A stretch of DNA of 64,000 nucleotides from Rugalucina vietnamica. Taxonomy: Eukaryota; Mollusca; Bivalvia; Lucinida; Lucinidae. The DNA lies in assembly GCA_964017185.1 (NCBI GenBank), contig OZ024869.1, forward strand, positions 5,974,501-6,038,500, given 5' to 3'. The notes under the pieces were generated by a model, which was given only the letters and a program-made list of their open reading frames with translations, was not told where the DNA came from and did no database searches. Both the position numbers and the translations under genes were made by a program. Below, piece after piece: positions 37,201-46,475 of the stretch. How positions within the stretch are numbered: the first letter of the stretch is position 1; every line of letters begins with the position of its first letter.

Positions 37201-38355
37201 GTTTAGTTTTCGAAAGTCAACACAAAATCTTTTCGACCCATCCTTTTTATCCACTATAACTACTGGGAAACTCCAAGGAGATTTTGACCTACGAATAACA
37301 TTGGCATCCAGCATTTCGTCCACTGCCTTATCTATGACCTCCCGATTATGAATGGGGGTCCTGTAAGGCCTCAACTTAATAGGAGGGTTATCACCAGTAT
37401 CTATTTTCATTTTGACTGTGTCAGTATGCCCTAGTTCAGAGTCTTTGGCAGCAAATAAATCTTGGTGTTTTTGAAGGAAACCTAATATGGTTGATTTATG
37501 GTCTTGTGGGACATCAACTTCAGCTGTCCAGTCCTTTTGTTCTGTCCTATCTATCTGTCTTTTAACACTGTCCAAGCTATTGACCTGTGTTTGAGTGATT
37601 AGCTCGACTTTTGCTATGACACTTCCTTTTGACAGGCGTATTGTGCGGTTTGTGTTGTTAACGACCATAACTGGCAACACACGGTTCTTTGCTAATTTTG
37701 CTACTGAATTCGATACCATGAGGCCTGGTTCATTACTAATAAATTTTGTTTCAGTGGCTGTGACAGAGTATATCTGAGAACTGGGAAACCCTGTGCTGTC
37801 TTTCAGTTTTCCCATACAGACTGTAGCTGTCTGAGGTTTTAGGACTACAGTTGATTTTGCCCGAACTAAAGAAGCAATATGTATGTCTTCTTCAAGAGGT
37901 ACAGTAGAGCTACCTACACGGAGAAATCCTAAGTCGAAGTACAACCTAACACCGTTTTGTACCAGCCAGTCCCTGCCTAGAATGAAATTTCTATTTATGG
38001 AAGGTGACACATAAAACGAATGTGTAATTTCGGTATCCCCGATTTTAAAAGTGAGGGCAACATACCCATCAACTTTTAAGCACCCGCCATTAACCGACTG
38101 TAACCTTGCATTTTTCTTAACCATAGTTGGCTTCTTTTTAAGGGCCTGATAAACACGCCTATGGATCAAAGACACTTCGGCTCCGGAGTCTACCAAAGAT
38201 CTATATTTGTTTTTACCTATCTGAATTAAGCATGAATTTGGACTCCCTGTTAAGGCTATGTTAAAATTTGGAATGTCTTTAAAATTTCTTCTCCTCCTTC
38301 CGTGGGCTTCAACACGTAAGGAGGGCCCTAGTTTTCCTGATTTGTCTGATTTTCC
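34282..38355 (-). CDS. pol: Pol polyprotein: protease, RT, RNase H, integrase
   Basis: Open from 38355, just after an in-frame stop, to the stop at 34282, about 1,357 codons with no start of its own in the overlap, so it is probably made by -1 frameshifting from gag. Aspartic protease VDSGAEVSLIH (38190 region). RT with FCVDFRKLN, LDLKSGYWQ and catalytic YLDD at 36919-36930. RNase H with LYTDASNSCIGACL and TDHKPLKYLL. Integrase with an HHCC zinc finger (HQYHDDNGHMG...CVDC), D-D-E core (MDLSGPYN, VTDNGSENVN, SNSKVERFHRTL) and a GPY/F-like C-terminus (RWRPFYRI). An acidic, Ser-rich tail of about 150 residues follows. RT-RH-IN order marks Ty3/gypsy. All catalytic residues I looked for are present. 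Confidence 0.92.
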   Translation of the reverse strand, partial: GKSDKSGKLGPSLRVEAHGRRRRNFKDIPNFNIALTGSPNSCLIQIGKNKYRSLVDSGAEVSLIHRRVYQALKKKPTMVKKNARLQSVNGGCLKVDGYVALTFKIGDTEITHSFYVSPSINRNFILGRDWLVQNGVRLYFDLGFLRVGSSTVPLEEDIHIASLVRAKSTVVLKPQTATVCMGKLKDSTGFPSSQIYSVTATETKFISNEPGLMVSNSVAKLAKNRVLPVMVVNNTNRTIRLSKGSVIAKVELITQTQVNSLDSVKRQIDRTEQKDWTAEVDVPQDHKSTILGFLQKHQDLFAAKDSELGHTDTVKMKIDTGDNPPIKLRPYRTPIHNREVIDKAVDEMLDANVIRRSKSPWSFPVVIVDKKDGSKRFCVDFRKLNQITKANSYPLPLIDDILALLGKAKYFTSLDLKSGYWQVLMDEADKEKTAFACHRGLFEFNVMPFGLCCAPAIFQELMSIVLQGLGHFATAYLDDILIYSETLEQHMLHLETVFERLRQHGLKLKLKKCSFLQLETQYLGFIINGNGISPDPKKVEAIRSLPTPTCVREVRSFIGMCSYYRRFIPNFSEIAEPVIALTRKFARFKWTDECQGSFDYLKQSLTVVPLLAYPDPNKPYTLYTDASNSCIGACLTQQSDDAEQFLPNVKNEKPIYYLSHKLSKTQCKWSTIEKEAFAIHFSLQKLDYYLHNAKFVIKTDHKPLKYLLESPMQNKKIQLWALGMAGYDCTIEYIPGTENTCADLLSRKPDTTDIEAEPESFELDINDNAFEVGAINSNEINPKHFAGCTAFEKGRPESPETDLIGLDMTEEQAKDEEIMGLKKVLKHGEPTKVVKRRYLIDNDILYYLSDPDDKSTLRLFIPTHLRQMVVHQYHDDNGHMGVQKTYDAIRQKYFWPNLFQELYEYVSKCVDCQARSGQNVKPLLQNADIPPYPMAKLSMDLSGPYNKTLSGNKYIIAFVDWYSGWPEAFAVPDKTAETVAHLIIEEIYPRFGCCLELVTDNGSENVNRVVKETLQTLNIHHVTTSFYHPSSNSKVERFHRTLHDVLAKRLQDGQDTWDLHLNQVLAAIRFNVSEATGYTPYYLLYGRDVVLPLDNLLKPRLKYQGEDMHQIALQEQHKAFMLVHGRLRKQQRKQAKYANKKRKDITYKVGDPVFYKKHVRTKIEGRWRPFYRIIEQKSPVTYVLRNQLDGKTVESHANDILLAKVDEWQIPATELGQPRRKAAYVVPPASDDSSSEDESEPENAQQKMVRRAQHEREDSDSENEIPKMELAKRIRARELREQDEQAYASEEMQSASDAESEATIDYDISDSMLIDEVQKCASQVTRAKIFKSKKSSRSKKDQSVKLKTLLSAIAGMI

Positions 38356-39233
38356 CTAGGCCGGGGACTATTTCTGCCCCTGCCCAGATCAGCTTGCCTT
38401 TTTCTACACTCCCTTTTAAAGTGCCCCTTCTTATTGCAATACCAGCACAGCATTTCTTTTTTCCTGTCATTTTCCATTGGTGCACTTGCATTGACCACCG
38501 CGTGGACCTGGCGTTTGGACCTACAATCCCTACTTTTGTGCCCTATCTTGTGGCACTTAAAACAGCGCTGGGCAGGTCTGTAATGGTCGACCTCCATGCT
38601 GTTGTCGTTAGGGACATGCTGATTACGCGTACGTAGGTTGAAGCGTTTACGCAAGTTCTGTTCATTGGTGGCAGCAGTTACGGCTGCCTCCAAGGTATTT
38701 GGGTTCTCTCTAAGGACTTTAAGCTTCAAAGAATCTTCAGCAAGCCCATCAACAAAAGTATCAATTAACTGTCGCTGTACAGGCTGACCTTGTTGGTGTC
38801 CGTCGTCAAAAGCATCTTCAGCAAGGGCAAGAAGACGTTCTGCATAGACCTGCACGGTCTCACCGAATTTCTGTCGGACTTTTCTAAGTAGTAAAAAGGC
38901 ATGTTGGGCATCGGTTACCTCCGAAAACCTATTTGCCAATTCTGTTTTCATTTGATCCCATGTAGCCCCTGGGACACCCTCAGAATATCTTTTAATGAAG
39001 TCACTGACCGGGCCCCTACTTGACTGATAAGCCACCCTTTTTACCCTGGGGTCATCCAGTTCCATGAGCACGGCATATTTTTCTATGGACTTAACCCATT
39101 CTTTGAACTTCTTAGCATCCCCCTCAAATGGACTAATTATTTGATTAACACCTTGGGCCCCTAAAGCTGTAGAGACATTTCCCATTTCTACTGCTAAATT
39201 TTGAAACACCTGTCCCACATCAGGACCAGCCAT
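38328..39233 (-). CDS. gag: Gag polyprotein of the gypsy element
   Basis: 301 residues. The N-terminal two thirds is a retrotransposon-gag (capsid-like) domain, with SPFEGDAKKFKEWVKSIEKY near residue 35 and LANRFSEVTDAQHAFLLLRK near residue 100. The C-terminus is basic with two CCHC zinc knuckles, CFKCHKIGHKSRDC and CWYCNKKGHFKREC, for packaging RNA. It ends at TAG (38328-38330), overlapping the open pol frame (from 38355) in the -1 frame. Packaged particles are expected in the cytoplasm. Confidence 0.9.
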   Translation of the reverse strand: MAGPDVGQVFQNLAVEMGNVSTALGAQGVNQIISPFEGDAKKFKEWVKSIEKYAVLMELDDPRVKRVAYQSSRGPVSDFIKRYSEGVPGATWDQMKTELANRFSEVTDAQHAFLLLRKVRQKFGETVQVYAERLLALAEDAFDDGHQQGQPVQRQLIDTFVDGLAEDSLKLKVLRENPNTLEAAVTAATNEQNLRKRFNLRTRNQHVPNDNSMEVDHYRPAQRCFKCHKIGHKSRDCRSKRQVHAVVNASAPMENDRKKEMLCWYCNKKGHFKRECRKRQADLGRGRNSPRPRENQTNQEN

Positions 39234-39265
39234 TTTCCGAAGGTTTAAGAGATAAAATAGACTAA

Positions 39266-39271
39266 ACTTAC
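39266..39271 (-). other. Candidate 5' splice site in the LTR-element leader
   Basis: GTAAGT (context GGTGTG-GTAAGTTTAG) between the primer site and the gag ATG at 39233. Paired with the acceptor at 34174-34175 it would make a subgenomic, env-like spliced mRNA. Confidence 0.4.
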
Positions 39272-39344
39272 CACACCAAGGTGTCCTTTAACATCCAAGT
39301 TTTAACCGAGGAAGAAGCACAAAGTTCACAATAGAGTAAAGTCC

Positions 39345-39362
39345 ATCCTGGTCACGGCACCA
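39345..39362 (-). other. Primer-binding site, tRNA-His type
   Basis: TGGTGCCGTGACCAGGAT on the element strand is, as I recall the invertebrate tRNA-His sequence, complementary to its last 18 nt including CCA. It starts 16 nt after the LTR end, further than the usual 0-10 nt. A nearer TGG at 39372-39374 has no obvious tRNA match. Confidence 0.55.
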
Positions 39363-39378
39363 AAAATAAGTCCAGTGG

Positions 39379-40024
39379 TGTTATGTAATGACCACGCAGT
39401 GACCACTGCCCGGGTGGCTTGGGTATCAATGAATAACTAAGTCATAAGTGTCCAGATACTATGTTCCTTTAATGTGTCTCATTTAAGCACCGCAGGCCAT
39501 TCAGTCCCATGCCATCATTTATTCCCGCACTGACAAGACTTTAGTTACATGCTAGACAACGTTAATACAACTCTGACACACAACCCAACTCAACTCCCTC
39601 TCTCCAATCCACTCATACCCTTTTATACTACACCTCCCAAATACCTATTTTTAGTTATGAAACCGCGAAGTAGCTGAGTAATCCTATGACGACAATTGAA
39701 TGACGTAGTTGTTTGTTTGCTACCTGTACCTTATCTTATTTATTGGAATTTACCTGTCAGCATTGTCTAGAATACGTCACACCAAAGAGTAAACAAAGCA
39801 ATTAACCTCTTTAATTCTGGGAAAACAAACTAATAAATCTATATACCTATCCACCCATCTCTCGTTATCACTACTACGTCAGAGCCACAAGTACGTCATC
39901 CAAAGAGTAAACAAAGCAATTGTCCTAATTCCAAAAGTACATGCTTATTTAACGAAAAAGTATCAAAGTGTTATAAAAAGGCAATGATCAGGAAATTCAA
40001 TTGGCTAACATGCATTACGGAACA
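39379..40024 (-). repeat. 5' LTR
   Basis: 646 bp, TG...CA bounded on the element strand. It contains a TATA box (39619-39627) and a poly(A) signal AATAAA (39518-39523) about 100 bases downstream, which puts the U3/R boundary near 39590-39600. Confidence 0.9.
39619..39627 (-). promoter_or_regulatory. LTR promoter TATA box
   Basis: TATAAAAGG followed by GTATGAGTGG on the element strand, about 400 bp into the 5' LTR and upstream of the AATAAA. Confidence 0.6.
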
Positions 40025-40028
40025 CGAG

Positions 40029-40056
40029 CGACACACATAGCAGTCAATAGGTGACA
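40029..40056 (-). pseudogene. Ly6/uPAR-like exon, 5' part (split by LTR element)
   Basis: The upstream 28 bp of the split exon, after an acceptor CTCTGAATATAG (AG at 40057-40058). It encodes SPIDCYVCR, the N-terminal C-x2-C finger of Ly6/uPAR domains. The upstream intron contains MITE-A copy 9 (40085-40235). No signal-peptide exon was identified between here and the SLC23 gene. Confidence 0.65.
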
Positions 40057-40084
40057 CTATATTCAGAGAAAATATAGAACACAT

Positions 40085-40235
40085 GAGCCTTCGTGCGAGA
40101 AAAACAACAATTTTGGGTTCCGAACAGGTCCGACACAAACCGGCCTGTTCACCCACCCAGTTACTGAACAGCTGATCTGCGCTTTTGGTTTCGCATATGC
40201 AGATTGTTTTTTTTTTTTTTCTGATGCATTTGCTC
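40085..40235 (+). mobile_element. MITE-A copy 9 (internally deleted)
   Basis: Starts GAGCCTTCGTGCGAGAAAAA, keeps GTCCGACACAAACCGGCCTG and half of the hairpin, and ends at GCTC after a T run. It lies in the intron just upstream of the Ly6-like exon. Confidence 0.65.
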
Positions 40236-40965
40236 ATATAACTTGCGCACAATTTTACCAGATCATAGGATGAAATACAAAGTGACTGGGCTGGCATCCT
40301 GAAACCGTTGTATTCAAGCCTGGCAAAATTGAAAACGACCAACAAGTCCTGTGTTAATAAACTGACCGTAAGATGATGCACAAAATTTAAACGTTTACCT
40401 AAAGTAAAGCGAGTAGCACAAAACAATGCATTTATTACATTTCATACATATAAAGCAAAATGTTTTTCATTGTGTAAGATTATACTAGTTTCATGCTTCT
40501 TTAAAAATGCTCCATTAAAATTTAAACTTTTTAGTAAAGGAAATTTCACAATATACACACCTTTGGGTAGAGAAAATAATATAAACACGATGCACAAAAG
40601 TGTTCTCATGATGGTGTGATTTACGATGGCTTACACATTCTTGTATATTTTAATTTTGAACAAAATTCTTTTTGAATATGATTGATTTTAACGTTAAGAA
40701 CAAGGATACTACTGAAAATAACCCGAAGTAAATCGATATCAATATGTATTGATACATACAGTGTATGTGTTAATTTTTTTTTCATAAGTTTCAAACAAAG
40801 ACTACAGTACGTATATTTCAATATATATTTTTAAATCAATTCATCTTTTTTATGTTTGCCGAATTCATCAACGATAACCTTTATGTCGGCATTTACATGC
40901 GAATATTTTTAATTGAAAATTATGATTGCATTATGTTCATTACTTACTGCCAGTGTTTTAGATAT
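40236..40965. other. No recognisable feature
   Basis: AT-rich unique sequence. I searched the minus strand here for a signal-peptide exon of the Ly6-like gene and found none that holds up. Confidence 0.3.
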
Positions 40966-41106
40966 GAGCCTTCGCTTGAGAACACTAACAATTTGGCTTT
41001 CCGACCAGCTCCGACACAAACCAGCCTGTACAGTCACAGAAGCAGGCTAGAAGCTCCTCGAAATTTCGGATTTAAGATTTACTATCGTTGTAGCGAAAAC
41101 AAATGG
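40966..41106 (+). mobile_element. MITE-A copy 10 (truncated)
   Basis: The left half of the family: GAGCCTTCGCTTGAGAACAC, TCCGACACAAACCAGCCTG, GAAATTTCGGATTTAAG and GTAGCGAAAACAAATGG. It breaks off into repeat D sequence at 41107. Confidence 0.7.
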
Positions 41107-41252
41107 TATTATGCTGTTTTCAGTAAAAAGGTACAAGTAGGCAAAGATCAGGAAAAGGCGCAATCAGAAAAAGATTCCCACTCCAAAAACCGTGGTGGGA
41201 AAAAACCAAACCAACAATCAGGTACTTATACCATGAAACATATATGATTATT
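41107..41252 (+). repeat. Repeat D, fragment 1
   Basis: Related in reverse complement to 44655-44770 (shared GCAAAGATCAGGAAAAGGCGC and CAGGTACTTATACCATGAAA). It replaces the right half of MITE-A copy 10. Confidence 0.6.
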
Positions 41253-41522
41253 ATGGCGTCCAAATTGGTTATTGGCTATGTCTATTTTAAACAAGAAAAG
41301 TATAATATGAAATTCATATTATAAAGGCGTAGTTAAATAAAATGAATTATCTCCATCAAATTAAGATTTTAGAAGCGAAGGCTCTGTTCCGCTGTGACGA
41401 AAATGTTTTGGCCAGGCTAAATCAAACCTTCCTTGATCAAAGAATCAGTGTCCGGAATCAAAGTTCTTGTTTGCTAGCATTTGTGTAATATGGCATGCAA
41501 TAAAGAGTCAGTTCGATCTGCA

Positions 41523-41784
41523 GGCGGTCCCCGTGGCCGAGTGGTTAAGGGTGCTGATATTTCATTACTGCACATAACCATTCTATCATCTCACCGCTGT
41601 GTCTGGTGTGGGTTCGAGCCCCGCTCTGGCCACATTTGAGACAAGTCATTTTCTGCTTGCGGGTGTGTCAGGTGTTTTTTTTTTTTTTTTCGCGGTTCTC
41701 CCGTTTTCGCCCCACTTGTTGATAGGCCCGTCTCATATGAGCTGAAATAATCTTGAAAGGGACGTTAAACTGAATAAAAAAAAA
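41523..41784 (+). mobile_element. tRNA-derived SINE, copy 1
   Basis: The head resembles a class II tRNA (Ser/Leu): GTCCCCGTGGCCGAGTGG A box and GGTTCGAGCCC B box. The body has GCTTGCGGGTGTGTCAGGTG, TTCTCCCGTTTTCGCC and a tail TTGAAAGGGACGTTAAACTG with poly-A. Target duplications are GTTCGATCTGCA (41511-41522) and GTTAGATCTGCA (41785-41796). Transcribed by Pol III and mobilised by a LINE in trans. Confidence 0.8.
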
Positions 41785-41796
41785 GTTAGATCTGCA

Positions 41797-42256
41797 CCTA
41801 TTAAACTTTAGAAATCACATTTTTCCGCGTTTATATTGAAGAGATGTTTTGCACATAGTCTACCACGCAGATTTATTGACATAAAAATAAGCATTTTGAT
41901 AGGACAGAAAGAAATTGTTCATGATGAAAATTGTGCATGTGAGTGAAGCAGATTGAAAAGTGATCATGAGAATAAAGTTAACCGCCAACTGACTTTCAAT
42001 ATAAATGTACCAGTTATGACTGATTTTGCTTTTCAAAGCTGGGGAACTTTTCTTTTAAAAAGAAAATTTTATTCCAAACATAGCCGGTTCAGTCCGAAAT
42101 GATAAATTAACATGTGCTTCACCGTCATGTACACCAATGACAGCTAACACGGAGTTTGTTTGCACATATAGATTTACAATAAGCAATCTAAGGATGCAGG
42201 GCAGACTTCTTGACGGAAAGGTTCAAGTTCACCAAGAAGGGTTCGTTTTCAACAGT
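41797..42256. other. No recognisable feature
   Basis: Unique AT-rich sequence between the SINE and element B copy g. Confidence 0.3.
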
Positions 42257-42475
42257 CATCATGAAAACATGTCCGTGTAATGTATACCCCCTTAAACCCC
42301 ACTTTTATATAGAAAAAAACTGGGGTATGCAGGGGTTGACTAGGCGGTTCTAACGTGTACCCACAATTTATGTTTTGAGCAAAAATAAGAAAAATATCAA
42401 ATTTATTCTTGTGAAAATTTTCCATTTTAAAACCAAAACATTTTCTGTATACTACATGGGCGTGTTTTCGTAATG
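42257..42475 (+). mobile_element. Element B copy g
   Basis: Starts CATCATGAAAACATGTCCGT and ends GGGCGTGTTTTCGTAATG. The left half of the central palindrome is deleted (joins GGGTTGACTAGGCGGTTCTA). Confidence 0.75.
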
Positions 42476-43447
42476 TTACCAGATTTTTCACAATGAAGAG
42501 AGGTGGGGTTCAAGCGAATCACCGAAACCCCTTCTTAATTTGCCACTGCACCGCTGCAGGGGGGAAATCATGCCTTCTCATAATTTGATGTTGTTAGCTA
42601 AAACGTCATAAGTAGTCGTTTTTGAAAGCTAATACTTGTTTCAATTAGAAACTATATTGAGGGTTTGACAGAGAGTGTCCCATGGCAGTATCATCAGAAA
42701 TAGATCAGTAGCAAATGTCTCTTTTTATAGCATCAACCCTTCAATGTATTCTTCTATAGCTATAACTGTAATGGAAAAGGCCCATATAGATATCCATCCG
42801 AGAAAAAAGAAGTCCGGTTTTAAAAGATTGTTTATTCGTCAATATGATTATTTTATGATGTAAAGCTGTAGACATACAAAAAGTAAATCGATTGTTTTGT
42901 CAACTGGGACACTTAAAAGTTTGAAAGTTACTAACGTTTCAAATTAAAAAGAATGCTTAGAGGCCATGGGTAGTGATTCGGTCGGCGGTCATCAGTCTGC
43001 GGTCTTTGCAAGCCTTAGGCATATTCGTCCCCAATTATTTCGATACAAATTGTTATTTCGGTTTCTAATCTATAAACGACATGCTTAAGACCTGATTTCT
43101 ATTATTGATTATGCCTGTAGTGCCTGTCTGTTCTTCATAATAATAATAGTTCATCGCGGTTTGTATTTAGCGCTACACTGTGGTCACCTCTATAGTTTTT
43201 TTTATGATAACCTTGAAGGTACGAATGAAGCCGAGATAGCCTGATTCTCTTTTCTCTTCTAGTAATCAAGGGCGAGAAAATGATTCGGTATCAATTAAGC
43301 ATGGCACTGGTTCCTATTCCGAATATATTTACATATAACATAAACCTGATAACGGGAAACCAGCCGATAATGGCAACTATTTTTAGATTATTATTTATAG
43401 ACCAAAAATATTAATAATAGCATGAGTAATGCCGTTAAAAGTCTGTC

Positions 43448-43521
43448 GGCCCCATTAGCTCAGTGTGTTAAGCATCGGTCTTCTAATCAGACTCTTACAG
43501 GTTCGAATCTCGCCGCGTATC
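43448..43521 (+). pseudogene. tRNA-Arg(TCT)-like sequence, degenerate
   Basis: GGCCCCATTAGCTCAGTGTG A-box arm, anticodon loop CTTCTAA and GGTTCGAATCTC B box, followed by a T run (43531-43553) that would stop Pol III. The acceptor and T stems pair poorly, so it is a tRNA relic or SINE head rather than a working tRNA. Its twin is at 18686-18752. Confidence 0.5.
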
Positions 43522-43695
43522 CGCTATTCATTTTTTTTTTTTTTTTTTTTTTTTATCATAATAAGTTTCTTTTCTTTCTTCATTCGGTTTTATTCTTCCT
43601 TTTTTATGGAGTCTATTTAGCAGTACGCTGAAAAAAGTTGTTCAGTACTGGCGATAACTGGTAGGCCCAGACAGATGAATATTGCATTATCAAAT

Positions 43696-43902
43696 GAGCC
43701 GCGTCATGAGAAAACCGGATTTTGCCTATGCGAAAACAAAGGCGCAGATCAGCGCCTTTGTTTTCGCTACACGGATAGTACACTTTCTCTTCTTATTAAA
43801 TCCGAAATTTCGAGCTTCTATGCTGCTTCTGGGACTGTACATGTCGGTTTGTGTCAGACCTGGTTGGAAACCCCGAAGACCGGTTTTCTCGCGTCGCGGC
43901 TC
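43696..43902 (-). mobile_element. MITE-A copy 11
   Basis: Both ends intact (GAGCCGCGTCATGAGAAAAC and TCTCGCGTCGCGGCTC). The central hairpin is shortened to GGCGCAGATCAGCGCC. It is the orthologous insertion to truncated copy 6 in the other arm. Confidence 0.8.
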
Positions 43903-44454
43903 ATTAATATTGAATTTTGAAATGATGTTTAACCGTATCTTCGATGGCAAAAAAGATAAATGTATTACATAGGTGTAAATTATGTAAAGTGTATGTTGGG
44001 ATATCTGATGATTTTCACAAGTGATTTGATATCAGCCGATATTTTAACTGTAAATTTCTGATAACTTCTGACGTTTCCATTCGCTTGACGTCATTAAAAC
44101 GTGTTTCACGTCAGAAATTCTAACGCCTTTAACTCAGTTATTTAAGAAATAACATAAAGTATTGGTGTTCATGTTCTTTAATTTTTTTATTTAGAACGTA
44201 AGGAAGATTGTACCAAAAATATTTGTGTTTTCAATATTTTTTTGTTTTTGTTTTGCATTTTCACCGCCTGCCTCTTCAATGGGAAAATGTACAAAATCAA
44301 CACACTCGATTAAATATATTTGGAATTCAATTCAAAAAAGTAAAATATCCTCTAAGTATAAACCCATACCCATACATACACGTCAATCTTGAAAAGTCAG
44401 TCGCACATTAACGTACAAGACAAACGCGACTCTGGCGTATGAAAAAAATCTCAA

Positions 44455-44770
44455 CACGCTGAATAAGAATATTTGCTTCTTACTGATCGTTCCAAGTCGA
44501 TACTTCTGTGGTGGTTCTTTTTGTTTTATGTCTTGGTGTTTAAAATATTTTTGTGCTGTTGGCGCCTTATGTGTGTTTTCATATTTTTAGTTAAGTTAAG
44601 GTAACTGAGTGGCCACCTATTGGGAAAATAGCTGCTCGTTCGGCTTACGAAATGTTTTCATGGTATAAGTACCTGATTGTTAGTTTGGTTTTTTCCCGCC
44701 TCGGTTTTTGGAGTGGGGGTCTTTTTCTGATTGCGCCTTTTCCTGATCTTTGCCTACTTATACCTTTTTA
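44455..44770 (-). repeat. Repeat D, fragment 2
   Basis: Its left part (to about 44660) matches 52540-52725 in reverse complement: CTGATCGTTCCAA, ACTTCTGTGGTGGTT, TTATGTCTTGGTGTT, GAGTGGCCACCTATTGGGAA. Its right part matches 41107-41252. A dispersed repeat of unknown class. Confidence 0.6.
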
Positions 44771-45314
44771 ATTACCTATAGTATAGGACTTACGGCTAAT
44801 CAATTACTAGCTATAAAATCTAGTAAAACCACAACATGGAAGTATGGAGAAATCTCCGACCACTTTTGCAACCTCTTGGCGTGATTTGTTTGTTTGAATT
44901 GATGCTTTACGTCCCAGTCAACAGCTAAGGTCATGTTGGGATGTTGCCTCCTTTTTACAGGACTTTTACCCAAAATGAGGATGTCATCACATCCAACAAG
45001 TGCTTGAAATATAACTACCAACTAAGACCCAAAAGGCTTATACGTATGGATGGTTTGACTTGAAATGTTTCCTCGGCAGGCTCAGACAAGCGCGGTTAAC
45101 CAGTAATCAGACGGTCAGTCAGCAATGTATTTAGCTTTACCTGGAGGCACAAGTAGCCTATATCTATTTCTTAAGGCCCCAATGGGAGGTGGCCCATAGT
45201 CTCTATGGTGAAATTAGCAGTCACAAATGATTAGCGTGTGTCTAAGGTGTGTACAGGTCGTATAATAATCTCAGCATGCTGAAATTTTGGATTGCATGTA
45301 CTTTTGTACAGTTA

Positions 45315-45543
45315 GGCCGCGTTCCCACGGACAATGTTTCTTTGTCGCAGATTCTTTGTCACAGAAACTATGGCAATGAGTTTGTGTTCACATACAGCAA
45401 AGATTACTAATACTACTTAGCTCGCTCACCTTTGTCACAGATATTTGACAATGAAACTTCGCCACAGAATTGAGTTTACACGAGCATATTTTTCTGCGAC
45501 AAACCTACTTTGTCAAAGAAAAATTGTCCGTGGGAACTAGGCC
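45315..45543. mobile_element. 229-bp PIF/Harbinger-like MITE
   Basis: Terminal inverted repeats GGCCGCGTTCCCACGGACAA and TTGTCCGTGGGAACTAGGCC, flanked by a TTA target duplication (45312-45314 and 45544-45546). The left arm has the uninterrupted site with one TTA (reverse complement near 17957). The TWA target and GGCC-type ends fit PIF/Harbinger. No coding capacity. Confidence 0.8.
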
Positions 45544-46241
45544 TTATGTGAAGCACACAATACAGTATAGGCGCGTATCAAACGTTTAATGTAACGCGTG
45601 TTGAACTTATTCGTATAAGACACATACCCGAGACACGTCGAGCTTTAAGCATGCTGCATGCTTAAAATAAAATACTTTAACGTACACCAAGCGTACAGAA
45701 CGCACATGTACGAGGTTTGTGGACACCTTGGCTAGCAGGAAAAGTAAAGTGCTGTTGTTTAAGTTTTTTGTTTTTGTATAAATATAAGCAGCAATATCTT
45801 ATGAGCATATTTGAGGAATTTGTTTCAATTTGAAGTATCAACACGTTAAATATGACATATTTTCTACTTAAGCGTACGTAGGGCCACACGGGACAGGTGC
45901 CAAAACGTCAACAAAATGTGACGATTTTCATATTGTGTTTTTTCCCTGTCAAACGGCACTTAAATATGTTATAACATTAAAATATTTCGTCCTAAAACCA
46001 TACAACACTGACTTGAGTTTCAGAAAGATTCCGACTTGGCGGCAGTGTTGTTTGATTTATGTGAAAAAAAAAATCAGAAGCAGACCGAAAAATCTGTTTG
46101 AAATAATGGCGTAATTTGACGTCGGAGAACAGCCGACGCCGATTGTATGTTTCGTTAAGGAAATCACCCACAGATACGATGAAAATGCTACAAACAACAG
46201 AAACGTCATCGGTCTGTCAGTTACTATTTAGTTCACAGTAG

Positions 46242-46475
46242 TTGTGGCACAGACGATTTTCAGCTGCTCAGAAGTCCACCTATGATGATAAACGGAAAAT
46301 CACCTGTCTGGCATGCTCGCCGCAAGAAATTGTTACACATGTTCAACAGGTGGACGAACAATTTTGCGAGAATTGGTACGGCGTATCTGCATTTGACAGC
46401 TGGATACACAGACATAAAAATGTTGATAGCCAAGGATCTTTCGTTAAAAAAAAACACCCTGAAACAAATGTATAA
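46242..46475 (+). CDS. Unrecognised ORF conserved in both duplication arms
   Basis: The counterpart of the minus-strand ORF at 17028-17267, about 77 codons, with the same core CLACSPQEIVTHVQQVDEQF. See that entry for doubts about coding status. Confidence 0.25.
   Translation: MWHRRFSAAQKSTYDDKRKITCLACSPQEIVTHVQQVDEQFCENWYGVSAFDSWIHRHKNVDSQGSFVKKKHPETNV

Larger units (their letters stand above)
31740..40024 (-). mobile_element. Full-length Ty3/gypsy LTR retrotransposon
   Basis: 8,285-bp element on the minus strand with two 646-bp LTRs that I read as identical (TGTT...AACA ends), and a 4-bp target duplication CGAG at 31736-31739 and 40025-40028. Order from its 5' end: LTR, primer site, gag with two CCHC knuckles, pol (protease, RT, RNase H, integrase, i.e. 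Ty3/gypsy order), a small membrane-protein ORF, a RING-finger ORF, purine tract, LTR. No stop or frameshift was seen inside the main ORFs, so it may be active. It sits in the coding exon of a Ly6/uPAR-like gene. Confidence 0.9.

Noticed and set aside
34470-37777. Plus-strand ORFs opposite the gypsy pol
   Set aside because: Antisense shadows of a verified RT/integrase frame.
40399-40431. Short hydrophobic peptide as signal exon of the Ly6-like gene
   Set aside because: The frame hits TAG exactly at the candidate donor, so it cannot continue into the Ly6-like exon.
18686-43521. Functional tRNA-Arg genes in the two arms
   Set aside because: A and B boxes and anticodon are present, but acceptor and T stems do not pair, so they are called relics.
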